Source of the DNA: Eggerthellaceae bacterium
Lineage (GTDB): Bacteria > Actinomycetota > Coriobacteriia > Coriobacteriales > Eggerthellaceae
Direction of reading: 5' to 3'
Assembly (NCBI GenBank): GCA_017432445.1
Contig: JAFRJC010000087.1
Span: forward strand, 82,483-145,632
Length of the DNA: 63,150 nucleotides
Shown here: positions 45,409-55,353 of the stretch, one piece after another
Layout of the letters: each line of letters begins with the position of its first letter
Position numbering within the stretch: the first letter of the stretch is position 1
Translations under genes and position numbers: made by a program
The notes under the pieces: generated by a model
Database searches by the model: none
What the model saw: the letters and a program-made list of their open reading frames with translations, nothing else
Told to the model about the DNA's origin: nothing

Positions 45409-46791
45409 ATGGCAAAGCATGCAGCAAGAGGCGCGCATCAGCGTGCGGCGTGGTCGAGCAAGCTGGGGTTCATCCTGGCTGGCGCGGCGAGCGCGGTCGG
45501 ATTGGGAAACCTATGGCGTTTTCCCACGTTGGCGGCTAAATATGGTGGCGGCACGTTCATCTTCACGTATTTCGTGCTGGCGTTCACGTTCGGCATCTCG
45601 CTGTTGTTGCTGGAAACGGCGCTCGGTCGCCACACCAGGCAGTCGGTCATCGGCGCATACTCCGATTTGCGGCCGCGCTGGAAGTTTCTGGGAATACTCT
45701 CCGCAGCTGTGCCGTTCATCATCACGCCGTACTACTGCATCATCGGCGGCTGGGTGGTCAAGTATCTGACCAGCTATGTGGCCGAAGGCCCGGCATCCGT
45801 TATGGCTGATGGCTTTTTCGGGGCGTTCATCACCGACCCCTTCTTCACGTACGTATTCATGATCATCTTCATGCTGCTGTGCATCATCGTCGTTGCGCTG
45901 GGCGTGAAGAACGGCATCGAGAAGGCCAACATGGTCATGATGCCGCTTCTGCTGGTCATGGCCGTGGGCATCTCCGTGTTCGTCCTCATGCAGCCGGGCG
46001 CGCTCGAGGGTGCGAAGTACTACCTGGTTCCCGATTTCAGCAAGTTCTCGCCTGAGCTGGTCATCAACGCGCTCGGTCAGATGTTCTACAGCCTGTCGCT
46101 GGCTATGGGCATCATGGTGACCTACGGTAGCTACCTTGACCGCAAGGAAAGCCTCACCACGTCCGTTGCCAGCATCGCCGGCTTCGACCTGGTCGTCTCC
46201 TTCCTGGCTGGCCTTATGATCGTCCCGGCCGCTTTCATGGCGCTTGGCCTGGGTGAGGGCGGCACGATGGCCGCCGGTCCGTCGCTGATGTTCGTCACTC
46301 TGCCGCAGGTGTTCGGAGGAATGGGCGGTGCGGCGCAGGTCATCGGCATCGTTTTCTTCGTGCTGGTGCTTTTCGCGGCCGCCACGAGCGCCATCTCGCT
46401 GATCGAGGCCTGCACGTCGATCATCCAAGACGGCACGCACTGGTCGCGCGGCGCCTCGCTGCTCGCATGCTCGGTGTTCGTCATCGCAGCCGGCTGCTTC
46501 ATCAACGCTGGCTACAACGCGCTGATCTGGATGGAGCCGCTTGGCCCCGGCACGCAGCTGCTCGATTTCTTCGACTTCCTGTCCAACTCGGTCATGATGC
46601 CGATTGTGGCGCTGTTCACCTGCATCTTCGTCGGCTGGGTCATGAAGCCCAAGTTCATCATCGACGAGGTGCGCGTCTCCTCGAAGTTCAGCCTGGCCGG
46701 TTTGTGGGCCATCATGATCAAGGTCATCGCCCCCGTGCTCGTGATCGCCATCCTGGTGGCCAACGTCTTGCCGATGATCTTCCCGTCATAA
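45409..46791 (+). CDS. Neurotransmitter:sodium symporter (SNF/NSS) family transporter
   Basis: 460 residues with about 11-12 hydrophobic segments. The first helix carries the NSS signature: FILAGAASAVGLGNLWRFP, then YGGGTFIFTYF. These residues bind sodium and substrate in LeuT/MhsT-type carriers, which import amino acids or related compounds. ALGQMFYSLSLAMGIMVTYGSY (split by its central SLSL) is the typical helix 6 region. ATG at 45409 after AAAAGGGGAAATT. The substrate cannot be read from sequence; an amino acid is likely. It stands alone with its own promoter and terminator. Confidence 0.92.
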   Translation: MAKHAARGAHQRAAWSSKLGFILAGAASAVGLGNLWRFPTLAAKYGGGTFIFTYFVLAFTFGISLLLLETALGRHTRQSVIGAYSDLRPRWKFLGILSAAVPFIITPYYCIIGGWVVKYLTSYVAEGPASVMADGFFGAFITDPFFTYVFMIIFMLLCIIVVALGVKNGIEKANMVMMPLLLVMAVGISVFVLMQPGALEGAKYYLVPDFSKFSPELVINALGQMFYSLSLAMGIMVTYGSYLDRKESLTTSVASIAGFDLVVSFLAGLMIVPAAFMALGLGEGGTMAAGPSLMFVTLPQVFGGMGGAAQVIGIVFFVLVLFAAATSAISLIEACTSIIQDGTHWSRGASLLACSVFVIAAGCFINAGYNALIWMEPLGPGTQLLDFFDFLSNSVMMPIVALFTCIFVGWVMKPKFIIDEVRVSSKFSLAGLWAIMIKVIAPVLVIAILVANVLPMIFPS

Positions 46792-46827
46792 CGAGTTTGC
46801 CATAGAGAACCGATTCCTTTGACGTCA

Positions 46828-46857
46828 AGGGCCTCGCAACGATGCGGGGCCCTTTTT
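46828..46857 (+). terminator. Terminator of the NSS transporter gene
   Basis: AGGGCCTCGCA (46828-46838) pairs with TGCGGGGCCCT (46843-46853) with one G-U pair, followed by TTTT. The rest of the gap to typA (46858-47105) shows only a ribosome binding site CAGGAGAAG near its end. Confidence 0.8.
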
Positions 46858-47105
46858 GATGACCGCCCCTCTCTAGGAGGGTTGATTGGAAGAGCCGCTT
46901 CGCGTGGGTTCTTCGCCTTCGGCCCAAGATGGCAACATGTTCGATTGCTGCAGGGGTAAATGACCGATTGGACATCCTGGGGATGAACTATCAGCTCCAC
47001 TTTGATGGCGTTTTGAGGATGGGAAAGAGCAACGGGTATGGGCGGTTGCGGCTGTGCTACCATGACACGGTTGCATTCAAGAGGTAAAACCGCAGGAGAA
47101 GCACC

Positions 47106-48920
47106 ATGAAGCAAGAAAACATCCGCAACGTCGCGATTATCGCGCACGTCGATCACGGCAAGACCACCATTGTCGACCGCCTGCTGTACACGGCGGGCGT
47201 CTTCCGCGAGAACCAGCAGGTCGCCGAGCGCGTACTTGACAGCAACGACCAGGAACGCGAACGCGGCATCACGATCTTGTCCAAGAACGTCTCCATCACT
47301 TTTAAAGACGTGAAGATTAACGTCATCGACACGCCGGGCCATGCCGATTTCGGTGGCGAGGTGGAGCGCGTGCTGAACATGGCCGACGGCGCGCTGCTGA
47401 TCGTGGACGCGTTCGAAGGCCCCATGCCCCAGACGCGCTTCGTGCTGCGTCACGCCCTGGCCACGGGCATGCGCATCGTCGTGGTCGTGAACAAGATTGA
47501 TCGTCCCGGTGCCCGCCCGCACGAGGTCGTCGACGAGGTGTTCGATTTGATGTGCGAGCTGGATGCCTCCGACGAGCAGCTTGACTTCCCGGTGGTCTTC
47601 ACCTCGGCCATGGCCGGTTATGCGCGCTTCGAGCCAGAAGACGACAACATGAACATGATTCCGTTGTTGGAAACAATCTTGAAAGAAGTGCCTGCACCTG
47701 AATGCCAGCCTGACGGGCCTATCGCGCTGCAAATCTGCACGGTGGACCACTCCAGCTTCGTCGGCCGCATCGGCGTGGGGCGTCTGCACTCCGGTACCAT
47801 CCACAAGGGCGAGCAGGTGCTCGTGGCCAAGGTGGACGGAACGCGCTACAACACCACGATCAAGCAGGTGTTCACCTTCGAGGAGCTGGGAAAGAAAGAG
47901 CATAAGGAGGTGTACGCCGGCGACATCGTCGCCGTCGTGGGCGTGGATGACGCCGACATCGGCGACATGGTGACGAGTCGCGACCATCCCGTGATGCTCG
48001 ACCCCATCAAGGTGGAACAGCCCACGATGTCGGTCGTGTTCGAGGCGTCCACATCTCCGCTGGTTGGGCGCGAGGGTGACATCGTCGGAAGCCGCCAGCT
48101 GCGCGAGCGTCTTCTGCGCGAAGGAGAGTCCAACATCTCCATGCGCATCACCGATGTCGAGGGCTCGACCGGCATGGAAGTGGCCGGTCGCGGCGTTTTG
48201 CACCTGTCGGTGCTGATGGAGACCATGCGCCGCGAAGGCTACGAGTTCCAGGTGGGTCGTCCGCAAGTCGTGTTCAAGACCGATGAGGCGGGCAATCGCA
48301 TGGAACCGATCGAGGAGGCGACGGTCGACGTGCCCAGCGAATACGCGGGCAAGTGCATCGAGGTCTTCGGCAACGCCGGCGGCGAGATGACCGACATGTT
48401 CCAGCGCGGCGAGGACACACATCTGGTCTTCCGCATCCCCACGCGCGGCACGATGGGCCTGCGCACGCGTCTTCTAAATGCGACGCGCGGCGAGGCGACG
48501 ATGTTTCACCACTTCAGCGAGTACGGCCCGTACCGAGGCGAGATGGCGCACCGCAAGAACGGCATGATGATCAGCATGTCCACAGGCAAGTCGGTGGCCT
48601 ATGCGCTCGATACGCTGCAGGAGCGCGGCCGGTTGTTCGTGGGTCCGGGTGAGGACTGCTACGAGGGCATGATCGTGGGCGAGTCGGCCAAGGAAGGCGA
48701 CATGACCGTCAACGTCGAGAAGTCCAAACAGCTGGGCAACCAGCGCGCCAGCAACGCCGACAAGGCCATCCAGCTGACGCCGCCGGTCACATTCACGCTT
48801 GAAGAGGCGCTGGAATACATCGAGGATGACGAGCTGGTGGAAGTGACGCCCAAGTCCATCCGCCTGCGCAAGCGCCTGCTCACCGCCGTGGAGCGCAAGA
48901 AGGCAGCCGCCGGGAAGTAG
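47106..48920 (+). CDS. typA: Ribosome-associated GTPase TypA/BipA
   Basis: 604 residues. EF-G-like translational GTPase that helps ribosome assembly and stress growth. G1 [10 protein letters not shown]2 region with RERGITI, G3 [16 protein letters not shown]4 VNKIDRPGA and G5 FTSAMAG are intact. Domains II, III, V and the TypA C-terminal domain are present ([19 protein letters not shown]). ATG start after GCAGGAGAAGCACC. Confidence 0.95.
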   Translation: MKQENIRNVAIIAHVDHGKTTIVDRLLYTAGVFRENQQVAERVLDSNDQERERGITILSKNVSITFKDVKINVIDTPGHADFGGEVERVLNMADGALLIVDAFEGPMPQTRFVLRHALATGMRIVVVVNKIDRPGARPHEVVDEVFDLMCELDASDEQLDFPVVFTSAMAGYARFEPEDDNMNMIPLLETILKEVPAPECQPDGPIALQICTVDHSSFVGRIGVGRLHSGTIHKGEQVLVAKVDGTRYNTTIKQVFTFEELGKKEHKEVYAGDIVAVVGVDDADIGDMVTSRDHPVMLDPIKVEQPTMSVVFEASTSPLVGREGDIVGSRQLRERLLREGESNISMRITDVEGSTGMEVAGRGVLHLSVLMETMRREGYEFQVGRPQVVFKTDEAGNRMEPIEEATVDVPSEYAGKCIEVFGNAGGEMTDMFQRGEDTHLVFRIPTRGTMGLRTRLLNATRGEATMFHHFSEYGPYRGEMAHRKNGMMISMSTGKSVAYALDTLQERGRLFVGPGEDCYEGMIVGESAKEGDMTVNVEKSKQLGNQRASNADKAIQLTPPVTFTLEEALEYIEDDELVEVTPKSIRLRKRLLTAVERKKAAAGK

Positions 48921-48955
48921 TGCTGGCAGTTAAACCAGGATTGACATCGGCTTGA

Positions 48956-48984
48956 ATGAGTCGGGGGCACGCCCTCCGACTCAT
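48956..48984 (+). terminator. Hairpin after typA
   Basis: ATGAGTCGG (48956-48964) pairs with CCGACTCAT (48976-48984); inner G/C bases extend the stem. No T-run. Confidence 0.45.
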
Positions 48985-49100
48985 ATCAACACGTCTTCTT
49001 GTCTGTTTTGCATCAAACCTGCCTTAACGGTGAAGAGCTCGGAAACTCATCATTGTATGGAGATGAAGCTAGCCGTAGCTCAAAACATTTTTCCCGATGA

Positions 49101-49106
49101 GATAAT
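49101..49106 (+). promoter_or_regulatory. Possible leaderless promoter of the subtilase gene
   Basis: GATAAT lies exactly 6 nt before the ATG at 49113, the same geometry as for dinG, rlmN and the DUF721 gene. The -35 is poor and no ribosome binding site is visible. Confidence 0.4.
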
Positions 49107-49112
49107 GCCCGC

Positions 49113-51851
49113 ATGAAGAGCGGGTTTTCCATATTTCAAAACGGTAAGCGCAAACCAGGCGCAAGGCTTCGGCTTGCTGCCACTTCGCTTTCCCTGACCC
49201 TTGCCTTGACGTTGGCGTTAGGCCTGGGCGTCGGGCTGGCGCAAGCGGAAGACAATGCCGCGGCAAACGATGTCGTGGCAACGGGCGACGGTGCGGAAGG
49301 CGTGGCCTACGAGGCGGGCGTGGTGCTCGTCGAGTTCAAGGAGGGGACAGGCGAGCAAGAGGCGCTCGAAACCCTCTCCGCAGAGACCGGCCTCGAAGGC
49401 GTGGAGGTTGCGCAGGTGGCTGGTGATTACGTCGAGCTGGCCCTTCCCGACGGGGTGAGCGTGGCCGATGCGGTGGAGACCTTTGCGCAAAGCGGCGTCG
49501 TCGACGCCGTTCAGCCCAACTTCATCTACTACCTCATGGACGACGTACCATCGCAAGACGAAGGTGCAGCTGCAGGTGATGCCGTCAATGCTTCCACCCA
49601 CATGGCTGCAGGCGGCCTGCAAGCCGTTCTGCTGCAGGCGGCTGACGTGGCGGTGCAGGCGGGAGGCATCGCGATCAACGACACGTACGCATCCGAGCAA
49701 TGGGCGCTCGAGAGCGTGCACGCCTACGAGGCATGGGAAACTACCCAGGTAAACGGCTCGGTGACTGTGGCGGTCCTCGATAATCTCTTCAATGTGAACC
49801 ACGAAGACCTGAAGGGCAACATCGTCGCATCATATAACGCCGTCGAGTGCAAAGAGGACTACGACATGATGGGCGAGAACTACACGAGTTCCAAGAAAAA
49901 CCACGGTACGCATGTAGCAGGCATCGTGGCCGCCCAAGTAAACAATGCGACTGGCGTTGCGGGCGTGTCGCACAACGCGTGCATCCTTCCCATCAGGGTC
50001 GCTAGCGACGATGGCACGTTGAAAACCGCTTCGCTAGTTAACGCGTACAACTATATCCTCGCCCATGCGGATGAATACAACATCCGGGTCGTGAATATGA
50101 GCATGGGAGCTTCTCGCGACAAGACCGGGTGGGAAAACGCAGCCGACGACAAGTTGCTCAAAGCCATAGACGAGGCTTGGGATGCGGGAATCGTCACGGT
50201 AACCGCAGCGGGAAACACGAGCAATCCCGTTTCATTCTATCCCGGCGACTACGACAAGTGCGTCAACGTCATCAACCTCAAGAACAATGACGCCAGCGAT
50301 CCATCAGCGGTTGCACGCTCCGATTCGTCGAACTACAACATCGACGGCGCTGCCAACAAGGATGTATCGGCTCCCGGCGCTGATATTTACAGCACGTTGG
50401 GCAGCGGAAACACAGCTTACGGTCCCATGTCAGGCACGTCCATAGCGGCCCCGTGTGTGGCGGGCATCCTGGCGCTCGTCTTCGCCACCACTCCTTCGCT
50501 CACTCCCGAGGAGGCGGTGAGCCGCCTGTACTCGACGGCCACCGACCTCGACGCTGCAAACGATGGCTTCGACCAGGAGTACGGATACGGCGAGGTCAAC
50601 GCCTATGCCGCGGTGAAAGCCAGCGCGGCAACCATTGCAGGCACGACGAGCATGGCAGTGGGTGGCGCGACGACGCTCGTGTTTACGCCTGACCAAAACG
50701 GCATCTGGACCTGGAAGAGCAGCGACGAATCGGTTGTCACGGTGGAGGATCGCGGCGCAGATGCAATCGTCGCCGGCAAGGATGCCGGTACGGCAACGGT
50801 GGGCGTTTATAAAGACGGCTTGAACGGCCTGCGCTACGCCGTCGCGACTGTCGCTGTTTACGATCCCGAAATCGCCGGCGGGACCACGGTTACGTACGGC
50901 AACACCTTACAGCTTTCGCTTGCGAACCCCGGCAATCCCGTCGGAGTCTGGAACTGGACCAGCAGCGACGAGTCCGTTGCAAAGGTCGGCGCCTCTACAG
51001 GCGTCGTAACTCCCGTGAAGCCCGGCAAAACTACCATAACCGTGACCCTGAACGGCAACGATGCCATAACTTCCAGCATTGATATAACGGTCAAAACCAT
51101 TGTGCTTTCCGATTGCAGTTTCGCGTATACGAAGAGCGTTGCCTATGCTGGGCATGCCGTTACGCTCGATGACCTGGCCGTCACCTATGCGGGCAAGCGG
51201 CTTACCGCTGGCAAGGACTATTCGATTGCTTATACGGGAAACACCGCTGTTGGCGCCGCCCAGGCGACTGTCGTGGGCCTCGGCAACTGCGTCGGTTCGG
51301 TCAAGCTTCCCTTCACGATAGCAAAAGGGCAGGTTACACGTGCAAGCCTTTCGCAAACTCGTTTCACGTACACGGGCAAGGCTCAAAAGCCGAGCGTCAC
51401 AGCATTTAGTGGTGCTGTGCGGCTCGTAGAGGGTAGGGACTTCTCGGTCGCGTATGCCAGAAACATCGGAGCAGGCACCGCGTGGGTGACCATCAAGGGC
51501 ATAGGCAGCTATGCAGGCGCCATCAGGCTTTCCTTTGCAATCAAAAAGGCGTCCAGTACGCTGAAGGTGAAAGCGGAATCGCCTGTTGTAAAGCGTGCGA
51601 AACTGGACGTTGGCGAGCGGACGATTGCGCGGAGCAGGGCCTTGGCCATCAGCGGAAAGAAAGGCGCGCTCACGTACAAGAAGGTAGGCGGCTCTAAATA
51701 CCTCTCCATTGGCAAGAAGACGGGCAAGATTGCCGTGCATCGAAACACGCCGTGCGGGACCTACAAGATAAAGGTGAGGGTTCGTGCCTCTGGAAACGCT
51801 AACTACAAGCCTGCAAACCGCACCGTCGTCGTGAAAGTACGCGTAAAGTAG
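49113..51851 (+). CDS. Secreted subtilisin-like (S8) protease with Ig-like repeats
   Basis: 912 residues. Signal peptide (about 1-45, ALGLGVGLAQAED), an inhibitor-like prodomain (about 60-145), then an S8 catalytic domain: Asp223 in VAVLDNLFNVNHEDL (DTG is replaced by DNL), His264 in NHGTHVAGIVAAQ, oxyanion Asn in TAAGNTSNP, Ser443 in SGTSIAAPCVAG. After residue 510 come two Big2-like domains (each with SSDESV), two further Ig-like repeats with TYTGKAQKPSVT-type cores, and a basic C-terminal domain ending VVVKVRVK. No LPxTG motif is present, so it is secreted or held by the repeats. It probably processes surface or host proteins. It has the same basic, Lys-rich tail style as the secreted paralogues at 5-7 kb. 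Confidence 0.92.
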   Translation: MKSGFSIFQNGKRKPGARLRLAATSLSLTLALTLALGLGVGLAQAEDNAAANDVVATGDGAEGVAYEAGVVLVEFKEGTGEQEALETLSAETGLEGVEVAQVAGDYVELALPDGVSVADAVETFAQSGVVDAVQPNFIYYLMDDVPSQDEGAAAGDAVNASTHMAAGGLQAVLLQAADVAVQAGGIAINDTYASEQWALESVHAYEAWETTQVNGSVTVAVLDNLFNVNHEDLKGNIVASYNAVECKEDYDMMGENYTSSKKNHGTHVAGIVAAQVNNATGVAGVSHNACILPIRVASDDGTLKTASLVNAYNYILAHADEYNIRVVNMSMGASRDKTGWENAADDKLLKAIDEAWDAGIVTVTAAGNTSNPVSFYPGDYDKCVNVINLKNNDASDPSAVARSDSSNYNIDGAANKDVSAPGADIYSTLGSGNTAYGPMSGTSIAAPCVAGILALVFATTPSLTPEEAVSRLYSTATDLDAANDGFDQEYGYGEVNAYAAVKASAATIAGTTSMAVGGATTLVFTPDQNGIWTWKSSDESVVTVEDRGADAIVAGKDAGTATVGVYKDGLNGLRYAVATVAVYDPEIAGGTTVTYGNTLQLSLANPGNPVGVWNWTSSDESVAKVGASTGVVTPVKPGKTTITVTLNGNDAITSSIDITVKTIVLSDCSFAYTKSVAYAGHAVTLDDLAVTYAGKRLTAGKDYSIAYTGNTAVGAAQATVVGLGNCVGSVKLPFTIAKGQVTRASLSQTRFTYTGKAQKPSVTAFSGAVRLVEGRDFSVAYARNIGAGTAWVTIKGIGSYAGAIRLSFAIKKASSTLKVKAESPVVKRAKLDVGERTIARSRALAISGKKGALTYKKVGGSKYLSIGKKTGKIAVHRNTPCGTYKIKVRVRASGNANYKPANRTVVVKVRVK

Positions 51852-51967
51852 CTCGTTGCTTTGTTCCGATAAGGTAACGTTTTAAGCTCGTCGCATTCGA
51901 ACTGCGAAAATACTGCAAATTTGAATGCTTGCCCTGGTTAAGTAGACTACAATGCTAACCTACTCTT

Positions 51968-52705
51968 GTGATTAAAAGGATGGCCCAGAATCGCGAGAGA
52001 AAGGGCCGTGTTCCAAGAAGCGTTTTTAGGCGATTTAGCCAGATGGGAGAGAGGTTTAACGTGAGCGCATTTCGAGATATTACACGCGGCTTCTCCAAAT
52101 CCGACTCTGGGTCTGTCCAGGACATCCCCGAAATCGAGAAACCGGGGAGCTTTAACCCCGTTCTAAATACGGGTTCTGCAAGTGCTCCCGCCTCGACGCC
52201 GAGCTCGGCGTCGAGCGCGCGTGATATGGCATCCCAAAAGGCATCGGAGCCTGTTGATAGACCCGACGTGGCGAGCCCATCTCATAAGGCACAGAGGGCT
52301 TCTTCGGCGTCAAAAAAGCGCCGCGCTACCGACAAGGAGCTCCAGAGGCTGCGTCGCGTGGATTTGCTCGAGCTGCTCGTCGACCAGATCAAAGACAACG
52401 ATCGTCTTACGGCCGAAAACGATCAGCTTTCGGATTTGAGCGAGCGCCTGAAGGCCAAGCTCGACGAGAAGGATGCCCAGATCGAGCATCTAAAGCAGCG
52501 CCTTAACATGAAGGACGACCAGATCAAGCGCCTGGAAGACCGCAATCGCGCTTTCGCGCATGCCTCCGGTACGCTCGACGTCAGCGAGCTCGTTGCCATC
52601 GAGGAACAAGCAATCGACCGCTACCTGCAGCGGTTGCAGGCGCAAGGTGTTATTCCCTCGGCTGATCCGAGAGCGCAATCCCCGCATGGAACCTATACGA
52701 GGTAA
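51968..52705 (+). CDS. Coiled-coil protein upstream of signal peptidase
   Basis: 245 residues from GTG at 51968; an ATG at 51980 is equally possible. A basic N-terminus (RKGRVPRSVFRRFSQMGERF) and a Ser/Ala-rich linker precede a clear coiled coil (about 115-200: RRVDLLELLVDQIKDNDRL, LSERLKAKLDEKDAQIEHL, LKQRLNMKDDQIKRLEDRN). No membrane helix. It ends 3 bp before the signal peptidase gene and is surely cotranscribed with it. It could act as an adaptor or scaffold (inference); no family recognised. Confidence 0.7.
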   Translation: MIKRMAQNRERKGRVPRSVFRRFSQMGERFNVSAFRDITRGFSKSDSGSVQDIPEIEKPGSFNPVLNTGSASAPASTPSSASSARDMASQKASEPVDRPDVASPSHKAQRASSASKKRRATDKELQRLRRVDLLELLVDQIKDNDRLTAENDQLSDLSERLKAKLDEKDAQIEHLKQRLNMKDDQIKRLEDRNRAFAHASGTLDVSELVAIEEQAIDRYLQRLQAQGVIPSADPRAQSPHGTYTR

Positions 52706-52708
52706 AAC

Positions 52709-53611
52709 ATGGCTCCCGATAACCAACATACACAACCGCCCCAGCAGTCGCAGCGTCATTTGTCTGGTGCGATTCCGAAAATCTCGTACGAAGAGGGGGC
52801 TTCCGGTTCCAGCACCAGGGTTGGCTATGCATCCACGCAGGTAACAGAGCCCGCACGTACGAGCGCGCGCGCTGCTGAACCCGCGCGTGAGAGCACGCAG
52901 ACAGAAGGCCTGGCCCGCAGGGGTGCGGAGACTACCGACCCTGCTCGTACGCCCGTGCGTGCCGCTGGGTCTGCACGCGAGAGTGCGCGAACTAACGATT
53001 CGGCTCGCGCGAGTGCGCAGGCAGCCGAGCCTACGCATACGAGTGCGGTCGACCTGCCAGACACGGATGCGCTTCAAGCCGAGCTCAGCAAGGCCCGCGA
53101 GCGTTCAACGTTTTTCCGCGTGTTTCGCTCCACGTTGTTTTCTCTGGTGGTAGTGGCGGCTGTAGCCGTTATCGTTGCCACGCTGATTTTACCCATCATG
53201 CAGATCAGCGGCTCTTCGATGTCCGACACCTTGCAAGACCAGGACATCGTCGTGGCCGTCCGCGGTACCGATATGCAGACAGGCGATGTAATGGCCTTCT
53301 ACTACAACAACAAGATTCTGGTAAAACGCGTTATTGCAAAAGCGGGGCAATGGGTTAACATCGACGAGTCCGGCAATGTATATGTGGACAACGTGCTTCT
53401 CGATGAACCGTACGTCACCGAAAAGGCACTTGGCGAATGCAACATCAAATTGCCCTATCAAGTGCCAGAAAACCGCATCTTCGTGATGGGTGACCATCGT
53501 TCCGTCTCGGTGGATTCGCGCAGTACTACAATTGGCTGTGTTGCCGAGGAGCAGATTGTCGGACGCCTCATCTTCTGCGTCTGGCCCTTGGAGCGTTTCG
53601 GTATCGTGTAG
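52709..53611 (+). CDS. lepB: Signal peptidase I with long repetitive N-terminal extension
   Basis: 300 residues. The first about 125 are a low-complexity Ala/Arg/Thr/Glu stretch with a loose repeat of the form (A/E)PART-SARA, followed by one membrane helix (FSLVVVAAVAVIVATLIL). The S26 catalytic domain has Ser170 in ISGSSMSDTL, Lys206 in LVKRVIAKAG, and VMGDHRSVSVDSRS near the end. It cleaves Sec signal peptides outside the membrane. The extension faces the cytoplasm and is unusual for the family. Preceded by AGGTAAAAC and coupled to the coiled-coil gene. Confidence 0.9.
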   Translation: MAPDNQHTQPPQQSQRHLSGAIPKISYEEGASGSSTRVGYASTQVTEPARTSARAAEPARESTQTEGLARRGAETTDPARTPVRAAGSARESARTNDSARASAQAAEPTHTSAVDLPDTDALQAELSKARERSTFFRVFRSTLFSLVVVAAVAVIVATLILPIMQISGSSMSDTLQDQDIVVAVRGTDMQTGDVMAFYYNNKILVKRVIAKAGQWVNIDESGNVYVDNVLLDEPYVTEKALGECNIKLPYQVPENRIFVMGDHRSVSVDSRSTTIGCVAEEQIVGRLIFCVWPLERFGIV

Positions 53612-53729
53612 CTACAAGCCTGTCGCACGCTTTGGCGCCGTTTTCGGATATGGACGAGCGGTTGGATTTGGCTACGAAAGCGAGATTTAAGCGAGTTTTC
53701 GCGTGGCGTTTCAAAAATCAGCTCCGAAA

Positions 53730-53891
53730 TGTCACAAACTCGAGTTTTATCAAAAGTATTTGGCTCAGAGCGCCATTTAAGCGGCTAATCTAACCTAATA
53801 ATGTTGTGTATACAACAAAAAAACGATAGGTTAAATACGGTTTAAGGCCGCTAATCCCTTACTATATTTGTAAAAACTCGAGTTTGTGACA
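53730..53891. repeat. Nested palindrome element, 162 bp
   Basis: Outer arms TGTCACAAACTCGAGTTTT (53730-53748) and its complement (53873-53891) are perfect over 19 bp. Inside them TTTAAGCGGCTAATC and TTTAAGGCCGCTAATC form an imperfect direct repeat whose AGCGGC/GCCGCT cores can also pair. A central TGTTGTGTATACAACA palindrome is present. The gap 53612-54026 has no gene. The element may be a set of operators for the gene at 54027, a recombination site, or a decayed palindromic repeat. Confidence 0.7.
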
Positions 53892-54026
53892 AAATATCGT
53901 CTTCAAACGAAAAGAAGCATTGTCTCGAAGGTGTCAATTTGAGCTCTCGGAGCGAGAGTTGGGTTTTTCAGCTTTTTTGGATGTGGGCGGTAAGCCCTTT
54001 TTGATGATCGCGCGGGATGGGGAGCT

Positions 54027-54986
54027 ATGACGATGCCAAACCTCTACATCAGTCACGATTCGGCGCTTCACTACTGGCGTTCAAACCCATCGCGCTATGT
54101 GCTCGAGGGGTTAGACCAAAACATCAGGGCATTGCGTAACCTTCCCGAAACCGCGCAACAAGTAAGCGAATTCGGCCTTTCAGAACTCGAGTTTGGTCCC
54201 GACCCCATACACGTGCTCGTTCCACCGGGCGCTTCCCGCCACGGTTCGCAGCGCCTAGCGTTCCACACTCAGGGTTCGAAGCTGCCCCCGCATTCTCTCT
54301 GTCCGCTCCACGGGGGCATTCACGTGGTCTCGCCCGAGATATGCCTCGTGCAGATGTGCAACACCCTCTCGCTGGCAAAAGCCCTAGAAATAGGCGTGGA
54401 GTTTTGCGGAACATACGCGCTTAGGCCTTCCGGGATTGAGGAGAAGGGCGACCGCGACTACGTTCTCATGGATGCCGAGCGATTCCGCCGTCGTGTGAAA
54501 GGATGGAGCGGTCTGCATGGACTCGTGAAGGCGCGTGTGGTGGCGCAATATCTGAAAAACGGCTCGGCGTCGCCGATGGAAACCAAACTTTACCTGCTGC
54601 TTTGCTTGCCCCAGAAACATGGTGGCTACAATCTCGGCCAACCCGAGCTCAACGGAGAAGTCGACGCGCCCGAAGAGGCAAAACACATCTTGCGCCAGGA
54701 CAAGATAAGGCCCGACGAACTTTGGCGGGACGAACACGTAGTCGTTGAATACGACGGCGAGTACCATAACGACCCCCAGCAAGCCGCGCGTGATGAGTTG
54801 CGCAGATCGGTGCTTGAGTCGATGGGCTATACAGTCTTCGTATTTAAAAAGCAGCACGTCTACAATCCGCTTGTGTTCGCAACGATGGCCGAGGCCGTTG
54901 CCGCGAAGCTCGGCAAGCGCGTCAGACCTCTTACGCTCAAGCAGGAGCTTGCCCGAGAAACGTTGCGAAAAGAGCTGTTGGGCTGA
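54027..54986 (+). CDS. PD-(D/E)XK (DUF559-like) nuclease-fold protein
   Basis: 319 residues. The C-terminal third looks like a Vsr/DUF559-type endonuclease fold: SPMETKLYLLLCLP, RPDELWRDEHVVVEYDGEYH and then LESMGYTVFVFKKQHV, where Glu, Asp and the EYDG run would form the metal site. The N-terminal about 180 residues (SALHYWRS and ALRPSG segments) resemble the AbiEi-type regulators often found with such domains. Not a known restriction enzyme; no methylase or antitoxin gene is beside it. ATG at 54027 after GGGGAGCT. It may be a defence or toxin remnant, or a housekeeping gene of Eggerthellaceae. Confidence 0.6.
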   Translation: MTMPNLYISHDSALHYWRSNPSRYVLEGLDQNIRALRNLPETAQQVSEFGLSELEFGPDPIHVLVPPGASRHGSQRLAFHTQGSKLPPHSLCPLHGGIHVVSPEICLVQMCNTLSLAKALEIGVEFCGTYALRPSGIEEKGDRDYVLMDAERFRRRVKGWSGLHGLVKARVVAQYLKNGSASPMETKLYLLLCLPQKHGGYNLGQPELNGEVDAPEEAKHILRQDKIRPDELWRDEHVVVEYDGEYHNDPQQAARDELRRSVLESMGYTVFVFKKQHVYNPLVFATMAEAVAAKLGKRVRPLTLKQELARETLRKELLG

Positions 54987-55353
54987 GGCCAACATCATTA
55001 AAAGCGGGATTCATGGGGTGTTACCTGTGTTTTCCCTTGTTTTAATCCTAGTAACCGAGAAATAACAGCCAGAACTCATCGTCTATTATTTCTGGTGAAG
55101 ATGTGAATCTTTGCCATTAGACAGTACGCAAAAACTGCGTGAAGGATGTCAATTTTGGCAATAAGAGTGAATACCCATGTCAGATGAGTAATATGCGGTA
55201 TCATGTCCAATTACGATATTGGTATGCAGGCGCGTTTCGAATCCGTGAACAGCCTGTTAACAACAGGTTCGAGATAGGGAAAGATTCCATAGCGTATTAC
55301 CTGTAAAGAGATACCGATAGTCGGCGCCGAAAGGGATAAAAACGAACGCGGCG
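54987..55353 (+). other. Gap upstream of the giant adhesin gene
   Basis: 367 bp without a gene. A small inverted repeat CCTGTT (55253-55258) / AACAGG (55262-55267) with outer GAAC/GTTC pairing lies about 90 bp before the adhesin start. No clear promoter or riboswitch fold was recognised. Confidence 0.4.
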
